Below are positions 43,296 through 54,350 of a DNA stretch of 64,000 nucleotides, piece by piece. How positions within the stretch are numbered: position 1 is the first letter of the stretch; each line of letters begins with the position of its first letter. The notes under the pieces were generated by a model, which was not told where the DNA came from, made no database searches, and worked only from the letters and a program-made list of their open reading frames with translations. Source of the stretch: Oscheius onirici (lineage: Eukaryota > Nematoda > Chromadorea > Rhabditida > Rhabditidae); NCBI GenBank assembly GCA_932521025.1, contig OW051471.1:10106001-10170000 (forward strand). Reading direction: 5' to 3'. A program made the position numbers and the translations under genes.

Positions 43296-44942
43296 CTACA
43301 TGATGCTACAGCGATAGTCTCGAGAATGACTTGGCGAAACTTCAGGTACCGGCCTTCTATAGTTTTCAGTCATGAATACGCCACCTAAAAACGTTATATT
43401 CAAAATACCATTTAATAGACTTACAAATCTTGTAGAACTTGTCTTCTCTGTTGATAATATTGATAACACTTTGAAAATCACATTGTGTTCCTTCTTTGCC
43501 TTCATCCAGTAGTTCGAAATGGACTTGGCTATGACTTTCAGCTCGCTCTCAAAACTAAAACAATGATGAAAAATGAAGATTTTATAATTACCAGTTGTCG
43601 ATGTCGGGCCTTTGACTTTTGCTGACTTTGATGAAGGACTTGATCTAAAAAATTTATCTTTAAAGGCGTCAAAATGTTTATTTAATATAGTAATTTTCCT
43701 TTTCCAGAAATTTATCGAACGGGAATGGAGGAAATTACTAAAAACCTTACCTTATTCAGCACCTTCAACACTTGAAGGCAATAGAATAGACCGGCCGAGA
43801 GGCAACTCACATGGTGGGTAATTCTAAAAAGGAAAAAAAACATAAAGAAAAGAAATTCCTACAGCGTTTGTTCTTTTCCGATTTGTATCATCTTCTCTCT
43901 CTTCATTTCGATTTCACTCTCCTTCGAGGAGATACGTAATTCTGCTTCTCTTTTAAGACGAAACTGTCGGTTATAGCCTGGACTATCTTGACGCAGGACT
44001 CTCTGGAGAGAATCTGCCGAAGCTTCCTGAAAAGAATTGTGTAATAACAGCGTCTCATTCTGTTTCAAAAAGTTTATACACGTACCCTGATCTGTTGCTC
44101 AGCTTCAGCAAAATTAAAATATGTGGCAAATCCGTTCGCTGCATTCTCACGTTGAATTCTTCTGTTATCACGCACGACTCCTTCATTGTGGTTTGCTTGA
44201 TCCCGTAAACCACGCATACTCGTCTTAATCTGGAACAGGAATGGAAAGATTCAACTTTGTTCTTACCGTTTGGCGATTCTGACTCCACCTATTAGTGTCG
44301 TCGATTAATGGCTTGTAGGCGTTTTTGAGATCGACCAATTCTATTTTTAGCTTGAAACTGTTACTGAGGACCTCAACAGTCTTTTCCTCAAATTCGCCAC
44401 GGGCGACGAATAGCTGTAGCTTCTAAAAAATTACGTTTGGAGTCAATATGTCGAAATGTTTTTCGGAGGAATGAAGAAGTAACTGACCGTCTGTTTCATG
44501 GCCTCCAAGATTCTAGTAGTAGAGACCAGAGCATCATAGAGGACTGATACTGCTTTCTTATACAACCGTTTAACATGAAGATCCAGGCATCCGTCATCTC
44601 CGTTTGCAATAAAAGAGAAATGAGCGAAAACCTTAAAATTTAAAGACTGTTACAAGGATAAGGGAACTCACCTGCGCAGTTTGTGACATGGAATCAATTA
44701 GGTCATTAAAGTGTCTAGTTGTCTTCAATGCGAGAGCGTCGATGTGCCTGAAAAGCTCGGATGTGCCTGAAAAACAGAGCTCGGATGTGCCTGAAAAAAG
44801 ATTATCAATTTAGATAAAAGGACTTTGTAGGAACCTGAAGATTCTGCATTCCTAAGTTTCTCGTAAATTTGGCCGTTGACATGGCACTCTGGAGCCGGAG
44901 AGTTTATAGCACAGCAGAAGGAATGACTACCAAAAGTAGAAG
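43296..44942 (-). CDS. CaaX-box helical protein, paralog 2 (5' end unresolved)
   Basis: Exons in order on the minus strand: SFCCAINSPAPECHVNGQIY, RHIDALALKTTRHFNDLID, VFAHFSFIANGDDGCLDLHV, KLQLFVARGEFEEKTVEVLS, IKTSMRGLRDQANHNEGVV, DSPGYNRQFRLKREAELRI, ITHHVSCLSAGLFYCLQVL, IAKSISNYWMKAKKEHNVI and the last exon GGVFMTENYRRPVPEV to YRCSIM and stop. CSIM is a CaaX box. Residues shared with paralog 1 include INHHV/ITHHV-x-CLS, ISNFWM/ISNYWM-x-K and EHNVI. The intron ahead of the RHIDALAL exon ends in three consecutive acceptors (see separate entry). The start exon upstream of 44942 was not identified. Function unknown; the family looks membrane-anchored by prenylation. Confidence 0.6.
44741..44800 (-). 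promoter_or_regulatory. triplicated 3' splice site
   Basis: Three copies of TTTTCAG-GCACATC on the minus strand put acceptors after 44791, 44767 and 44748. The first and second are 24 nt apart and both keep the frame (differing by GTSELCFS); the third shifts the frame and meets a stop. Origin by tandem duplication of about 20 bp. Confidence 0.75.
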
Positions 44943-45964
44943 CTGAAAATAACTGTTCTAGAAACGTAAAAAGCGAAGCTTTAAAAGCTGTATCACTAAA
45001 AACAGCAGATTTCGGTGGAAATCTGAGGGGAATTGAAATCTCGGTAAACGCCGTTTAGTTTCAAAGAAAGATTAACAAGCAACATGATAGGCTACTTCCG
45101 AGTGACTATAATGACTAAAGCGACGCATCACTAAACTCGAAATGGGCGCGAAGGGTCATCGGAGCTGCATGAGGTCATGAGAAACAACCATACAGATAAG
45201 GAAAAGACCGCTTGGTTTGCACCCAATTAACATAAAAGGAGCCTATTTAAAGTTCTCTCCAAGATGGAAATGAAACTTGCAGATGGGAGGTTCATCGTGC
45301 CAACCGATCAAAGAGGTTCGCGCTGCATAGCGGCCCTGTTTGATTTACAAGATTTTTATGATCCAGATGGTTGGCGGAAAGAGTAAAAGGAGCAGAGATG
45401 CCGGCGTGAAAGGGCGCGAAAGAGAGTCCGTAAACAGCGCTGTGATCAGGGAAAAGGAGAATGTATAGGAAAAATTGAGAATGTACGAAAGAGAATGTAA
45501 ACAGTGCTTAGATTCTGACAATATCCGAATGTTTTATTGAACTTTCGTCTCCCTTACTCACATACGTAACAACTTCTGTCCAAGTGCTGATTACCAAACC
45601 CTATCAAAAACACTTTACAATAAGTGACACTAATCCTGACAATTTCTGACTTGTCGGGACGATTCTCGTGGCCATAGAGAAGCAAACAAACAATCAGAGT
45701 CGACCACAGACATCATTGCGCTTTTGATAGTTCAGATTCTTTTGTTCGTAAACCATTTGCTAATTTGGCACTACATACAGATCGGAACTTTTATCACATC
45801 TTACCAAGATTTACGCACATTCGAGCAAACCAAAGTGGAATAAAAGGCAAAATCGAACCAGAGGTCTGTTGAAAAGGTCACGTCGTTCCGGATCAGGAGT
45901 CAATCAGTCCAGTTTATCGATGTCCTGAGGCCATAATTCGCTCGCAAGAGATTGCAAGAGATTC
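44943..45964. other. intergenic with a repeat tail (about 45640-45735)
   Basis: The stretch CTGACAATTTCTGACTTGTC followed by AAGCAAACAAACAATCAGAG and CATCATTGCGCTTTTGATAG is a diverged copy of the SINE-like repeat tail. Upstream exons of the CaaX paralog 2 must also lie here but were not resolved. Confidence 0.5.
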
Positions 45965-46998
45965 ATGTCGTTCGGTATCATTCTTCTATTATTGACTTCT
46001 TTGTCATTTGGCTGCATCCCTTCTTACACTCCAGACTTTCCAAGTAAGTCAAACGATTGTGACGATTGTCTTGGGCAAATTTTTAGCAGTTTGAACTCTT
46101 TTTTTAGTTAATTTGATGTGTGATTTCAATTGAACTTACAAAAAGTTTAGTGTATAACATTGACACAACTACAATCGCCCCCACCACTACATCAATAAAT
46201 GCGCCTACAACAACAACTACAATCGCTGCCACCACTACTTCAATAAATGCGCCTACAACGACGACGACAACAGCAGCAGCAACAACAACAACAACAACAA
46301 CAGCAACAACAACGACAACCCCAACGACAACATCAACGACAGCGACGACATCAACGACAGCAACGACAACAACGACAACTCTGCGTAAGTTATTTTTTTA
46401 TGAACTCATGCCAGCAGATTCATATTTTCAGCTGACTGTCTACCAGGTGGCTGGCAGCCATTTGGGGCGTATTTATATTGTCTTGGCCCGCCTACCGGAT
46501 ATCAGATGTCTCAGTCTGCTGCACAAGCTGCTTGTCAGGGGTTGGGAGCAAATCTAGCTTCGGTGCACAGTTCAGCAGAAAACGATTTTCTATACGGTTA
46601 GTGAACTTACTAAAATATTTCAATGCAGCTCCCGTACAAATTTTCAAAAGCAATAGTAGAAAAATGTGATCGTTCAGCTTTGTCTGGTATGTTGCCGATC
46701 TGGCTGGGCAGCATTCGTCTACCTACTTGCAATCAGGGCGACGATAACACCTGTTTCGTAAACATTGACGGTACGCCGTTCGACTATGACAAATGGGCGC
46801 AACCAGCAATCTCTGTTGGGAATGACAATATTCCATTCCCGCCTGGAACATACTGTGTCAGCGTGAGCATTCTCTCAGTACAGCTAAAATAATTTTTAGG
46901 GCTTTTGGTATGGTCCCAACACGTGGACTGATGTCGGATGTGAACCCGGTGATCCTTACATTACCTCCTACAAGTATATTTGCAAGAGATTAGCTTGA
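45965..46998 (+). CDS. secreted C-type lectin with Thr-rich linker
   Basis: Five exons (45965-46043, 46151-46384, 46432-46596, 46678-46862, 46900-46998) sum to 762 nt, 253 residues. Signal peptide MSFGIILLLLTSLSFG, a short peptide (CIPSYTPDFP), then about 75 residues almost purely Thr/Ala/Ser/Pro (TTTIAPTTTSINAP repeated, then poly-Thr), a likely O-glycosylated mucin-like stalk, and one CTLD: CLPGGWQPFGAYLYCLGPP, ACQGLGANLASVHSSAENDF, IWLGSIRLPTCNQGDDNTC, FDYDKWAQPAIS, TWTDVGCEPGDP and YKYICKRL. The linker DNA is a long CAA/ACG-rich microsatellite that varies in two half-repeats. No QPD/EPN motif, so sugar binding is doubtful. It interrupts the CaaX gene cluster on the opposite strand. Confidence 0.9.
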
Positions 46999-47576
46999 AT
47001 ATACGTTTTGTTTAACTCTAATAAAGCCTAATTTTAATAACTTATTAGATGTAGCACATCTACCTATGTAATGAAAACAAATAAACGAGCAGTCTCATTC
47101 AAAACTATGTATGTACACACGCTCTATCAGAAACTAACGTAGCACGTGCTGACAATATCCGTTTTTTGAACGACATCGGTTTTTTTTTGGAATTAATACA
47201 TACCAGACGACTTCGTCGCCGGCATCGTAGCGCCAAATTTTCTACTTGTTAATACCGTTTTCTAAAGCTTTCTGATTGTCTCTAACACAGTAGAAGCCAA
47301 AGTCTGTAAAAACTCCAGGTTCTATACAGTAGTTACTCGCTATTTAATCCTGACAACTCTTGACTTGCTATGACGATTCTCGTGGCGACAAACAGGCAAA
47401 CAAACAAGCAGAGTCAACCACAGTCACTTTTTAATGGTTTTGACCCTTGCAAATCAATTGATTGACCGAGTCCGAGAAAAAGCAGAAGAAATGAAAAGTT
47501 CATTGTGGAATCCCGAATTTCTACATGATGCTGCATCAATTTGGAGGACTGAAATCTTCGACTGTAGAGGTGACAG
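46999..47576. other. intergenic with a repeat tail (about 47340-47430)
   Basis: Another diverged SINE-like tail (CCTGACAACTCTTGACTTGC, then GGCAAACAAACAAGCAGAGT). No gene. Confidence 0.5.
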
Positions 47577-48654
47577 TTATAAAATACAGCAGCAATACTT
47601 TCGAAACAATCCTTTCGGCTTTGGCTTGACCTTCTCCTCATCTACCAGTGGGTTGACTGAAAGCTTAGATTATTCAAACAATGAAGAAACAAACCGATAA
47701 CACATAGTTTCTTGTCACTTTCAAGAACAGCAGACGCTTTCCGCGTTTTTTCGACGACTTCTTGGTGACCTTTCTTGACCTCAGTCCAAAGTTCACTGAG
47801 GTTTTCCGCTAGCTCCTTGTTGTTCATAGGTGCCTCAGCATTCGAGGGATGAGGCAGAGAGGTTTTGATCTGAAAACAAGACATTCTGCCATTCTGAATA
47901 CCTTCTCACTTTTCGGAAGACCTCTTCCAACGACTCCACATAGTTTTGAGCAAGTTCCATCTTCCGAAGCTCTTCTTTCAGCCTAAATGTCGGTGGCTTT
48001 TGGATGTGATTTCATGCTTCTCACCTCATAAAAATGCGATTTTGGTCGTTTAGTTTCAGCTGCTCATTCTGTAAGATGAATTTCCGCTCAGAGCACAACT
48101 TTCCCTTTGTGTCTGCCCAAAAAGTTCACTCATGTTGTTCCCGATTTAACAGGTTCAAATAGGGAGAGTAACATCTAATCACAAAATGTACTCACTGTCA
48201 ATCTTGGTTCTTTTTTCTGATGAAGTTTGGACATTTTCTCCAGCCACCGTAGAGACTTTTTGCGCTCGAATCCAACACTGTTCATGTTCTGGTCACTGTT
48301 CATGTTTTCTCTTGACAAAACATCGCATGTTTCAGAGAAATGTTCTCTCTAAACAAAATATAAAACAGAGATCGTGAAATCATACCTGCTCAATCAAGAA
48401 TTCTAGAAGACTTGTCACCATAACAGGCGTCCCTTCAAATTGTTCATTGAGATATTCTTTGAGAACAATGAGGAGGTCACTCTTTACACGAGAGTCTTCA
48501 GACAAGGCATCGAAAAGAAAGAAGAGCTAAAAATTGTAGTCATTTGAAAAATGGAAAAGCCTACCTGAGCGTGTCGGTCAACAATAACGAATAGAGATTG
48601 CCATTTTTGTTCCAGTTCATTGAAAAATTGGTTTATTTCGTCGTACCGATCCAT
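47577..48654 (-). CDS. CaaX-box coiled-coil protein, 248 residues
   Basis: Seven exons (48654-48565, 48526-48386, 48348-48196, 48068-48025, 47982-47910, 47869-47704, 47656-47577) sum to 747 nt, in phase throughout, giving 248 residues. The ATG follows an AATTTCAG acceptor by 7 nt. N-terminal helices (MDRYDEINQFFNELEQKWQS, LIVLKEYLNEQFEGTPVMV), coiled coil in the middle and C-terminal parts (LKEELRKMELAQNYVESLEE, LWTEVKKGHQEVVEKTRKA), then a polybasic segment (KVKPKPKGLFRKY) and CCCIL. CCIL is a CaaX box of geranylgeranyl type, preceded by an extra Cys and a polybasic patch as in plasma-membrane small GTPases. No GTPase motifs. Exon 3 has a small tandem duplication (ENMNSDQNMNS). Similar in general design to the two genes at 41-45 kb, but I see little sequence identity outside the C-terminal box. 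Confidence 0.75.
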
Positions 48655-49524
48655 TTTCTTTCTGAAATTGGTGGAAAATAGAGTCGGAAAAGGGCAGAGC
48701 AGGAAAACGAATGGTGGATTGCGGGGAACAGTTCGACGTAAACAGCCAGCGCCGTCTCGCCCTTTGGCAAAAACATCATGCGTCCTAAGCTTTCGAAAGT
48801 ACACTCTTTCTACATACTCTAGTAAGCAGAAAGATGAGAAGATCAAAACATGTGGCAAATTGGGAAAATTCCTAGAGAAGTACATGTTTAGAGTCTCGTT
48901 ATAATGCAGTGGACAACGACGGCGTTGCAGGGATATTGGTTTTTGAAAAGGGATGTTTACGTCGACGGGGATGTATGTCCTATATGGTGTTTACGAGCCA
49001 AAGCTGTGGATGTTTGTGGTGCTACTAGTTCAAACGAAGAAGAGCAAATATGGTTTATCTAAGAAGGCCGACTGTGCTTTTCGTACAAAATAATTGATAA
49101 TGTTCAGGGAGTATGTTCAGGGAGAGTGTTGAATATCGCTCTGAAGTTCAATTTTTAGCTGTTCTTAGGCTCTTAGTTAGTGTTTCTGATTAAATAAGAT
49201 TAACAAACAGTTTTCAAAACGAGAAATGATTCCTCTGCTCTAACCTTCTTTTGTGAGGCAAATTTTTCTTCTCCATCCCCTCTCCAAATATTTCCGAGCT
49301 CCAATTTCTATCGGTCAAGTTTTATCACGATCAGCTGACCTCCTGTTCTAAAATTTTGCAGTAAACAAGGGTCACAGTTTTTCAGATACCAAATTTCAGA
49401 AAAAAACTCTTTTTTTCTCACCCCAGAAACAATAGCATTGGTTGTCTGAGCTTCATTACACTAAAAACAACCTAGCTTCCGATTTGTGTCTTTAGCTAAA
49501 TCACTTTTTTTAAACTCTAGACCA
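48655..49524. other. intergenic, nothing recognised
   Basis: Open stretches on both strands at 48.6-48.9 kb overlap the gene start but have no independent support. Confidence 0.4.
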
Positions 49525-49734
49525 CTAATTTTCGATCCCCACATCCTTTGCACTCCTTGTTGTTCGAGTGACAGGCCAGCTGAGCTTCCTCTCTCCGATC
49601 GGGTGTCCCTTGTCCTGTCCACGTGTTGGGGAGACCTCCATCTCGCCGATTGATCGCAAACCGGCGTTGGGGCCGGCCTGTATACGAGCTGAGGCCAATA
49701 ATAGCAAAATGGAGAAAAACAGGACAAAATACAT
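49525..49734 (-). CDS. small secreted peptide precursor, tentative
   Basis: 69-codon ORF with a clear signal peptide (MYFVLFFSILLLLASARIQA) and a polar remainder containing GERKLSWPVTRTTR, with possible basic cleavage sites. An alternative reading through a splice at GGCCTCAG in another frame would give a Cys-containing end (CHSNNKECKGCG), so the true C-terminus is open. Family not recognised. Confidence 0.4.
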   Translation of the reverse strand: MYFVLFFSILLLLASARIQAGPNAGLRSIGEMEVSPTRGQDKGHPIGERKLSWPVTRTTRSAKDVGIEN

Positions 49735-50982
49735 TTTGGCTCGTTTTGTGACCAATTTCCAAATCCCCTCGATTACGGTCTGCTCTAGTTCATTTGGCCA
49801 TATATTCCGGATATAAGGCAGAAAATAAAAAACCGAACGCCAAGACATGCAAATTATTTATCATGTTTCCTGATTGACCGAAATAGAAACAATTTCTGAA
49901 ATAGTGGACAGTCATTGCGGATCGAGTTGTGACTGTCCTACTTCTTGCAACTGTCTCCTCGTTGTAAACCAAGTAAGGCTGTCTTCTATTTTATACACCA
50001 CAATACATTCTCGTATATATTCAGCTGGTTCATACGAAAGACGCTAAAAAAGTTCAAAACACTTGATAGTTTTTCTTCACTTTTTCAGTTGGTTAACTTT
50101 CTACAAGACCAGGTCAGACTGATTGTGAGATTTGCCTATCAAGCTGATGTAAATCTTCAAATTTTACTCTGTTAATGATACAGTTAGACATTCCGTCGAA
50201 TCTTTCTCATCCTAACTTTTTTCCACGTTGTCAACTTTTTCTGCCTTTCCTCAAAGATTTCTACGTCAAAACAGCTGCTGTTTTTCATGTGCGTCTCACT
50301 CTTTCACGTTGACGCATTGCAACAACAAAAAACACAATTTGTTCGCATATTCCTGTTTTTCGATCAGGGTTCACTTCGCTCAGCTCGCAACTTTAAAGAC
50401 AGTTCTCTGAACTCCCAGTTCATTGACCTTGCGGAAGACCTGATAAGATTCTTTGTCTTTTCTCTAAGCTCATCGAGATCATATAGCTCTTTCCCCAATA
50501 GTTTCGTGGTCTTTGGGCGCCGAACGTAATAACGGGTCCTCGTTCTATGCAGCTTTGATTTCTTGGCCAGGGACGTGGCTTGTGGTGGGTACAGCTGCAC
50601 CGCAGTCGGGCATCCCCGCTCCCTCTCACGTGAAAACCGGGTCGGCCCCCTCCGTCTTTATACACAAGGACAGCCCCCGTCGCCCAAAGCCACCAACAAA
50701 TGCATCCTAGGTGCATCCCGACCTCAGTTTTCTATTCATTTCGGCTATTTTTGCACTTCAAAAAATCTTGATCTTCCGTTCTGTTTGAGTCCCTATCCTC
50801 AACTGGATTTTCTTTGTACCGAGGACGTCAGTCCACGTCATTTACAAGAAGAGGGGCGGTGTACCGGACTATTTAAAGCCAGTTGGTTTTCCTCTGTCCA
50901 ATTTCTCCCCATTTCTTTGCATTTTTTTTCTCCTCCCTTGGATTTATTTTATCCATCAGTATCAAACATTTTTCAGTAAAGG
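49735..50982. other. intergenic, nothing confident
   Basis: A GC-richer island at about 50560-50720 contains a palindromic TGCATCCTAGGTGCATCC and a CACGTG; it may be promoter sequence or an unrecognised exon for the next gene. Confidence 0.4.
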
Positions 50983-51970
50983 ATGTCTTCCACTCTCATC
51001 ATGGGTTGTGACCGTATGGCGATAGCTGTTGCCAAGCTCCTCAGTCAGTCTGGAGAACGCGTCTGTATGTATGGAGCCCGTGTTTCGGCCAGGAAGGCTT
51101 TGGAAAACACCAACGTCAACTTTTGTAATCGTCTGACCGAAGCCCCCAATGTTCAGGCTGTCTTCGCTTTCAATAAGGGTAAGTATTGGGACACTCGATA
51201 CAGATAGTGGTGGGATATTTTATCTTATTGCAAGACAATAAAATCAAAATATGATCTGAGAGTCACCGGCCATGCCAATGGCATGGATAGGGATCTCTAG
51301 TTCCACTTAGAACATATCCTTATAAGATTTTGAGTATTTCAAACTGTGTTACTCCCTGCAGAAATTTATCCGGAAGTGTTTCAATCTTCAGTTTTCTTCT
51401 GACAAAATTTTGTTCCACAACCATGCCGAAACTTCGCCGGCTTGTAGGTGCTAGTGGGTGCTAAGCTGTCGAAGCTAACAAGGTGCGAGGACGATCGTGA
51501 AGATTGAAAAACCATTACGGGTAATGAGTGCGAAACACGTCGTTTCAACCGTTCCTTTCAAATCTCACACCCTCTTTTCAGCTTCCCTCTCCGACATTCG
51601 CCTTCTTGGCTCCATCCCGGTAGCTGCCATTGATGGAGAAGCTGACTGGCACAGCCACGTGTCCGTTCAGCTCTACGATCCCATCGAGTCCACTATGACC
51701 GCTCAAGTAAAAAGGATCAGTCTGATCCGAGTAAACAACTTGTTTCAGATCCGTCTTTCCCCCAACACTGATCCAACGGCCCTGGCTTGTATTGGTGGCT
51801 TGTTGGAAAAGATGGGCATCCATCAGGTCGTCCAAGAACAACCCGATGCTTTGGAAGAAATCCTTTCCTCTAGTCAGAAAACCCATCAGAAGCCGAGTAT
51901 GGATGATATCGTTCGTACAGTACTTACTAGCTCCACTCCGGTTGATCTCAGCAAACTTCAGAGCCTCTAA
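50983..51970 (+). CDS. short 3-hydroxyacyl-CoA-dehydrogenase-like Rossmann protein
   Basis: Three exons (50983-51178, 51582-51706, 51749-51970) sum to 543 nt, 180 residues. ATG lies 6 nt after a TTTTTCAG acceptor. The layout matches the NAD-binding domain of 3-hydroxyacyl-CoA dehydrogenases: a first beta-alpha-beta unit (STLIMGCDRMAIAVAKLLSQ then SGERVCMYGARVSARKAL), a middle VSVQLYDPIESTM where the family has FFNPVPxM, and SPNTDPTALACIGGLLEKMG followed by IHQVVQEQPD where the family has a TDPE...LGKxPVVVxDxPGF segment. However, the glycine motif GxGxxG is reduced to MGCDRMA, the family's final PGF is absent, and the C-terminal helical domain is missing. Catalysis is unlikely; a regulatory or vestigial role is possible. 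Confidence 0.6.
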
Positions 51971-52410
51971 ACGTGTAGTCTTTCATTTTGTCTGTATTGG
52001 GAACACACATAAAAGTGTAATTTTTACTATATTCTGCACACGGTGGCGTCCAGATTTCTCAAGATGGAGGATGCGCAAAACAGGGTAGGATGATGAGAGA
52101 GATATCGGCGTAATTCTCTTTCGAATACTACCGCCCAGGATTGAACTTGCGATAGTTTTTTTTCCTTTCCTCTATAGCTATTGCCAAATCTTCATCTTGC
52201 GTACTTTTCGTTACGCAAAGTTGCGTACGAAAATATAGTAGAAATTCGAATAAAATGGCTTGCCCGCGCGTACGCAATATGGCGTCAAAAAAGTACGTAA
52301 GGTGAAGGTTTGGCACGCGCTATATATCATGAAGATAAAGACAAAGTTGTCTACAAAACAAGGCAGTACAAAAACGCTAAAAAGTTAAGCATTTCAAGGC
52401 TTCAATCAAT
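51971..52410. repeat. intergenic with a diverged hairpin (about 52185-52310)
   Basis: CTTCATCTTGCGTACTTTT on the left is matched by AAAAAAGTACGTAAGGTGAAG on the right, with inner GTTACGCAAAGTTGCGTAC copies, as in a small MITE. No gene. Confidence 0.5.
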
Positions 52411-54350
52411 CTAAAGGGTGCTATTGGATAGACTGACGAAGGAAATGGTACATGCTATATCCCGACCTAAATGAGCATAGGTATACACCTTTATTCGTAT
52501 GTCATGTGGCAGCTGTTGCTTCATGCCTCCAATATTATTGTTGATAATTATCACATATTTTTGACCGGTATCTTCGGAGACGTTCTGAAATGGAGAGTAT
52601 TTAAATCTAAACCATTTTACTGACCTGCATAATAGGATAAATCTCAAGTATCCTCGAAATTCTCGCCAGCTGTTCCGATTTGTTCATCAAGGGATATTCG
52701 TCGGTCACATATTTGGCCAACATATTCTGGTACTTCCCGCGGGCTCGTCTGCAAATGGCTTTGCCCTCTTCGGACAGGTTTTCAGCTGAAAAAGATCTTT
52801 GGCTTTCTTGACATTGAAACATACGAGCAAAAAAGATCATGAGCAGTTTGAGAAGGATAATCTCCTCATGAGTGATGACAATTTCTTCATAAAGGTCTGC
52901 AGCAGTATTGAAAAAAGTTGTAGCGGACTGACATCTTTCGTTCCAGCTGAAAATTTTAGGAGTAATGAAAACTTGGAAAACGTACACTGCCTTCTCCTTT
53001 TCATCAAGTGAGTATTCTTCCGTTTTCGAAACGCAACTTGCTGTCTCAACACCAAACTTGAATTGATAGAAAGAACAGTCCAGAGATCCAACATGTCCTA
53101 TGTGATATTGAGCCAGTTTTAGCTGAAAATCGATGATTGCCAAGCTGCCAGAACTGTAGCAAACTTTATCTAGACTGGACAACTGGTGAAACTCCACGAT
53201 TGAACTGAAAAAGTCGGCAATAGCTACGCAGAACCTGGTATACATGTGAATTAGCAGGTAGTCTCCTTCTTCGTCAGGCTTTCTACAGAGACGAGTGTTC
53301 CAGGCTGCCTGAAAGCACAGGTCAGCTAGGGCAAATGCATGCCCATTTTCCAACTTATTGTCTACACACGAATGAAAACACTTTTGTTTGCGTAGTCCGT
53401 GAAATAATACATTTTAAAGGCACTTTTTCGACCTAGAGAACATGTCTCAGTACACCTGTTCCCACAAGTAGATTCTGATGGAAATTTCCGAGAATTCTAC
53501 TGCATCCTCCCTCGGTAAAGCTGCTTAAAATTCTGCCCTCAGTTCCTAAAGCGTGGTTGCTTGTGAGTATGATCATGTTGTCGGAATATATTTTCATACA
53601 GTGAACACCCACAGTATTCCTCGGAGCACAAGCTGATGGATTCGAAAGCAGTTCGGCAAGACTAACACTTGAATTCACTTGACTTCCTGTCGGAATTACT
53701 CCCTCCAAATTGTTTATATTTCTGAAAAATCCCTGAGATTTCAAACTTTTCAATCAGTCTACTTTTCAAAGTAGATCATGTGCTTGAGAAAGTCGGTGAG
53801 GTTAGTTCCGTGTAGACGAGACAGCATCTGACAACCAAGAGAACCAAAACTACTCTGAATTTCTTTCTGAAATTAGGTGTGAAAAAACTGAGAAGGTACT
53901 CACAATTTTAACGATGTAATCGTTTCTTGTCAAATAGCGGACAACAGCTCTTTTAACGTTTTGAGACGATATTTTGCCGACATCGCCCGGTTTCATGCTC
54001 GCTTCGAGACATTTTTTGAAGCGACAGGACGTGCAGTTTGCACGGAAAGCTAAACGTTTGCTTTGATTTTTAAGTGAAGGGAATACCTGCAACAATTTCG
54101 CAAGCATCATCACCGTTGCGACAAGGGACATTCACTTTTCGGCGAATCGTTCGGACGAAGAAAACACGACAACTTCTGAAAGTTCATCAAATAGCTGAGC
54201 TTTTTCTGGCAAATCTTACGATCGGTATGAGTTCATTCAAAACCGAATGGAGCGAAAAAAAACTCACTGGCAGACCATTCCTTGGTAATGATAGGCTGCA
54301 CCGGGTCCTCCACAAACAGTGCATATCCTTTCCTTGGTGCTGATGTGCAT
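52411..54350 (-). CDS. nuclear hormone receptor
   Basis: Ligand-regulated transcription factor of the nematode-expanded NHR group. DNA-binding domain is in exons 54350-54268, 54175-54087 and 54049-53904: first zinc finger C-TVCGGPGAAYHYQGMVCQ-SC, P-box region SCRVFFVRTIRRKVN, second finger PCRNGDDACEIV through ANCTSCRFKKCLEASM. Linker exons at 53866-53763 and 53721-53442, ligand-binding domain in about 53350-52628 (ADLCFQAAWNTRLCRKPDEE, FFSSIVEFHQLSSLDKV, YEEIVITHEEIILLKLLMIF) and a last exon 52583-52411 (NVSEDTGQKYVIIINNNIGG to SFVSLSNSTL). The P-box is not the usual CEGCK or CRACA type, so its DNA site cannot be predicted. The junction between the linker and LBD exons is provisional. Start chosen as the ATG giving MHISTKERICTVCGG. 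Confidence 0.82.

Noticed and set aside
46247-46435. poly-Gln ORF at 46.25 kb
   Set aside because: Second frame of the CAA/ACG microsatellite that encodes the Thr-rich linker of the lectin.
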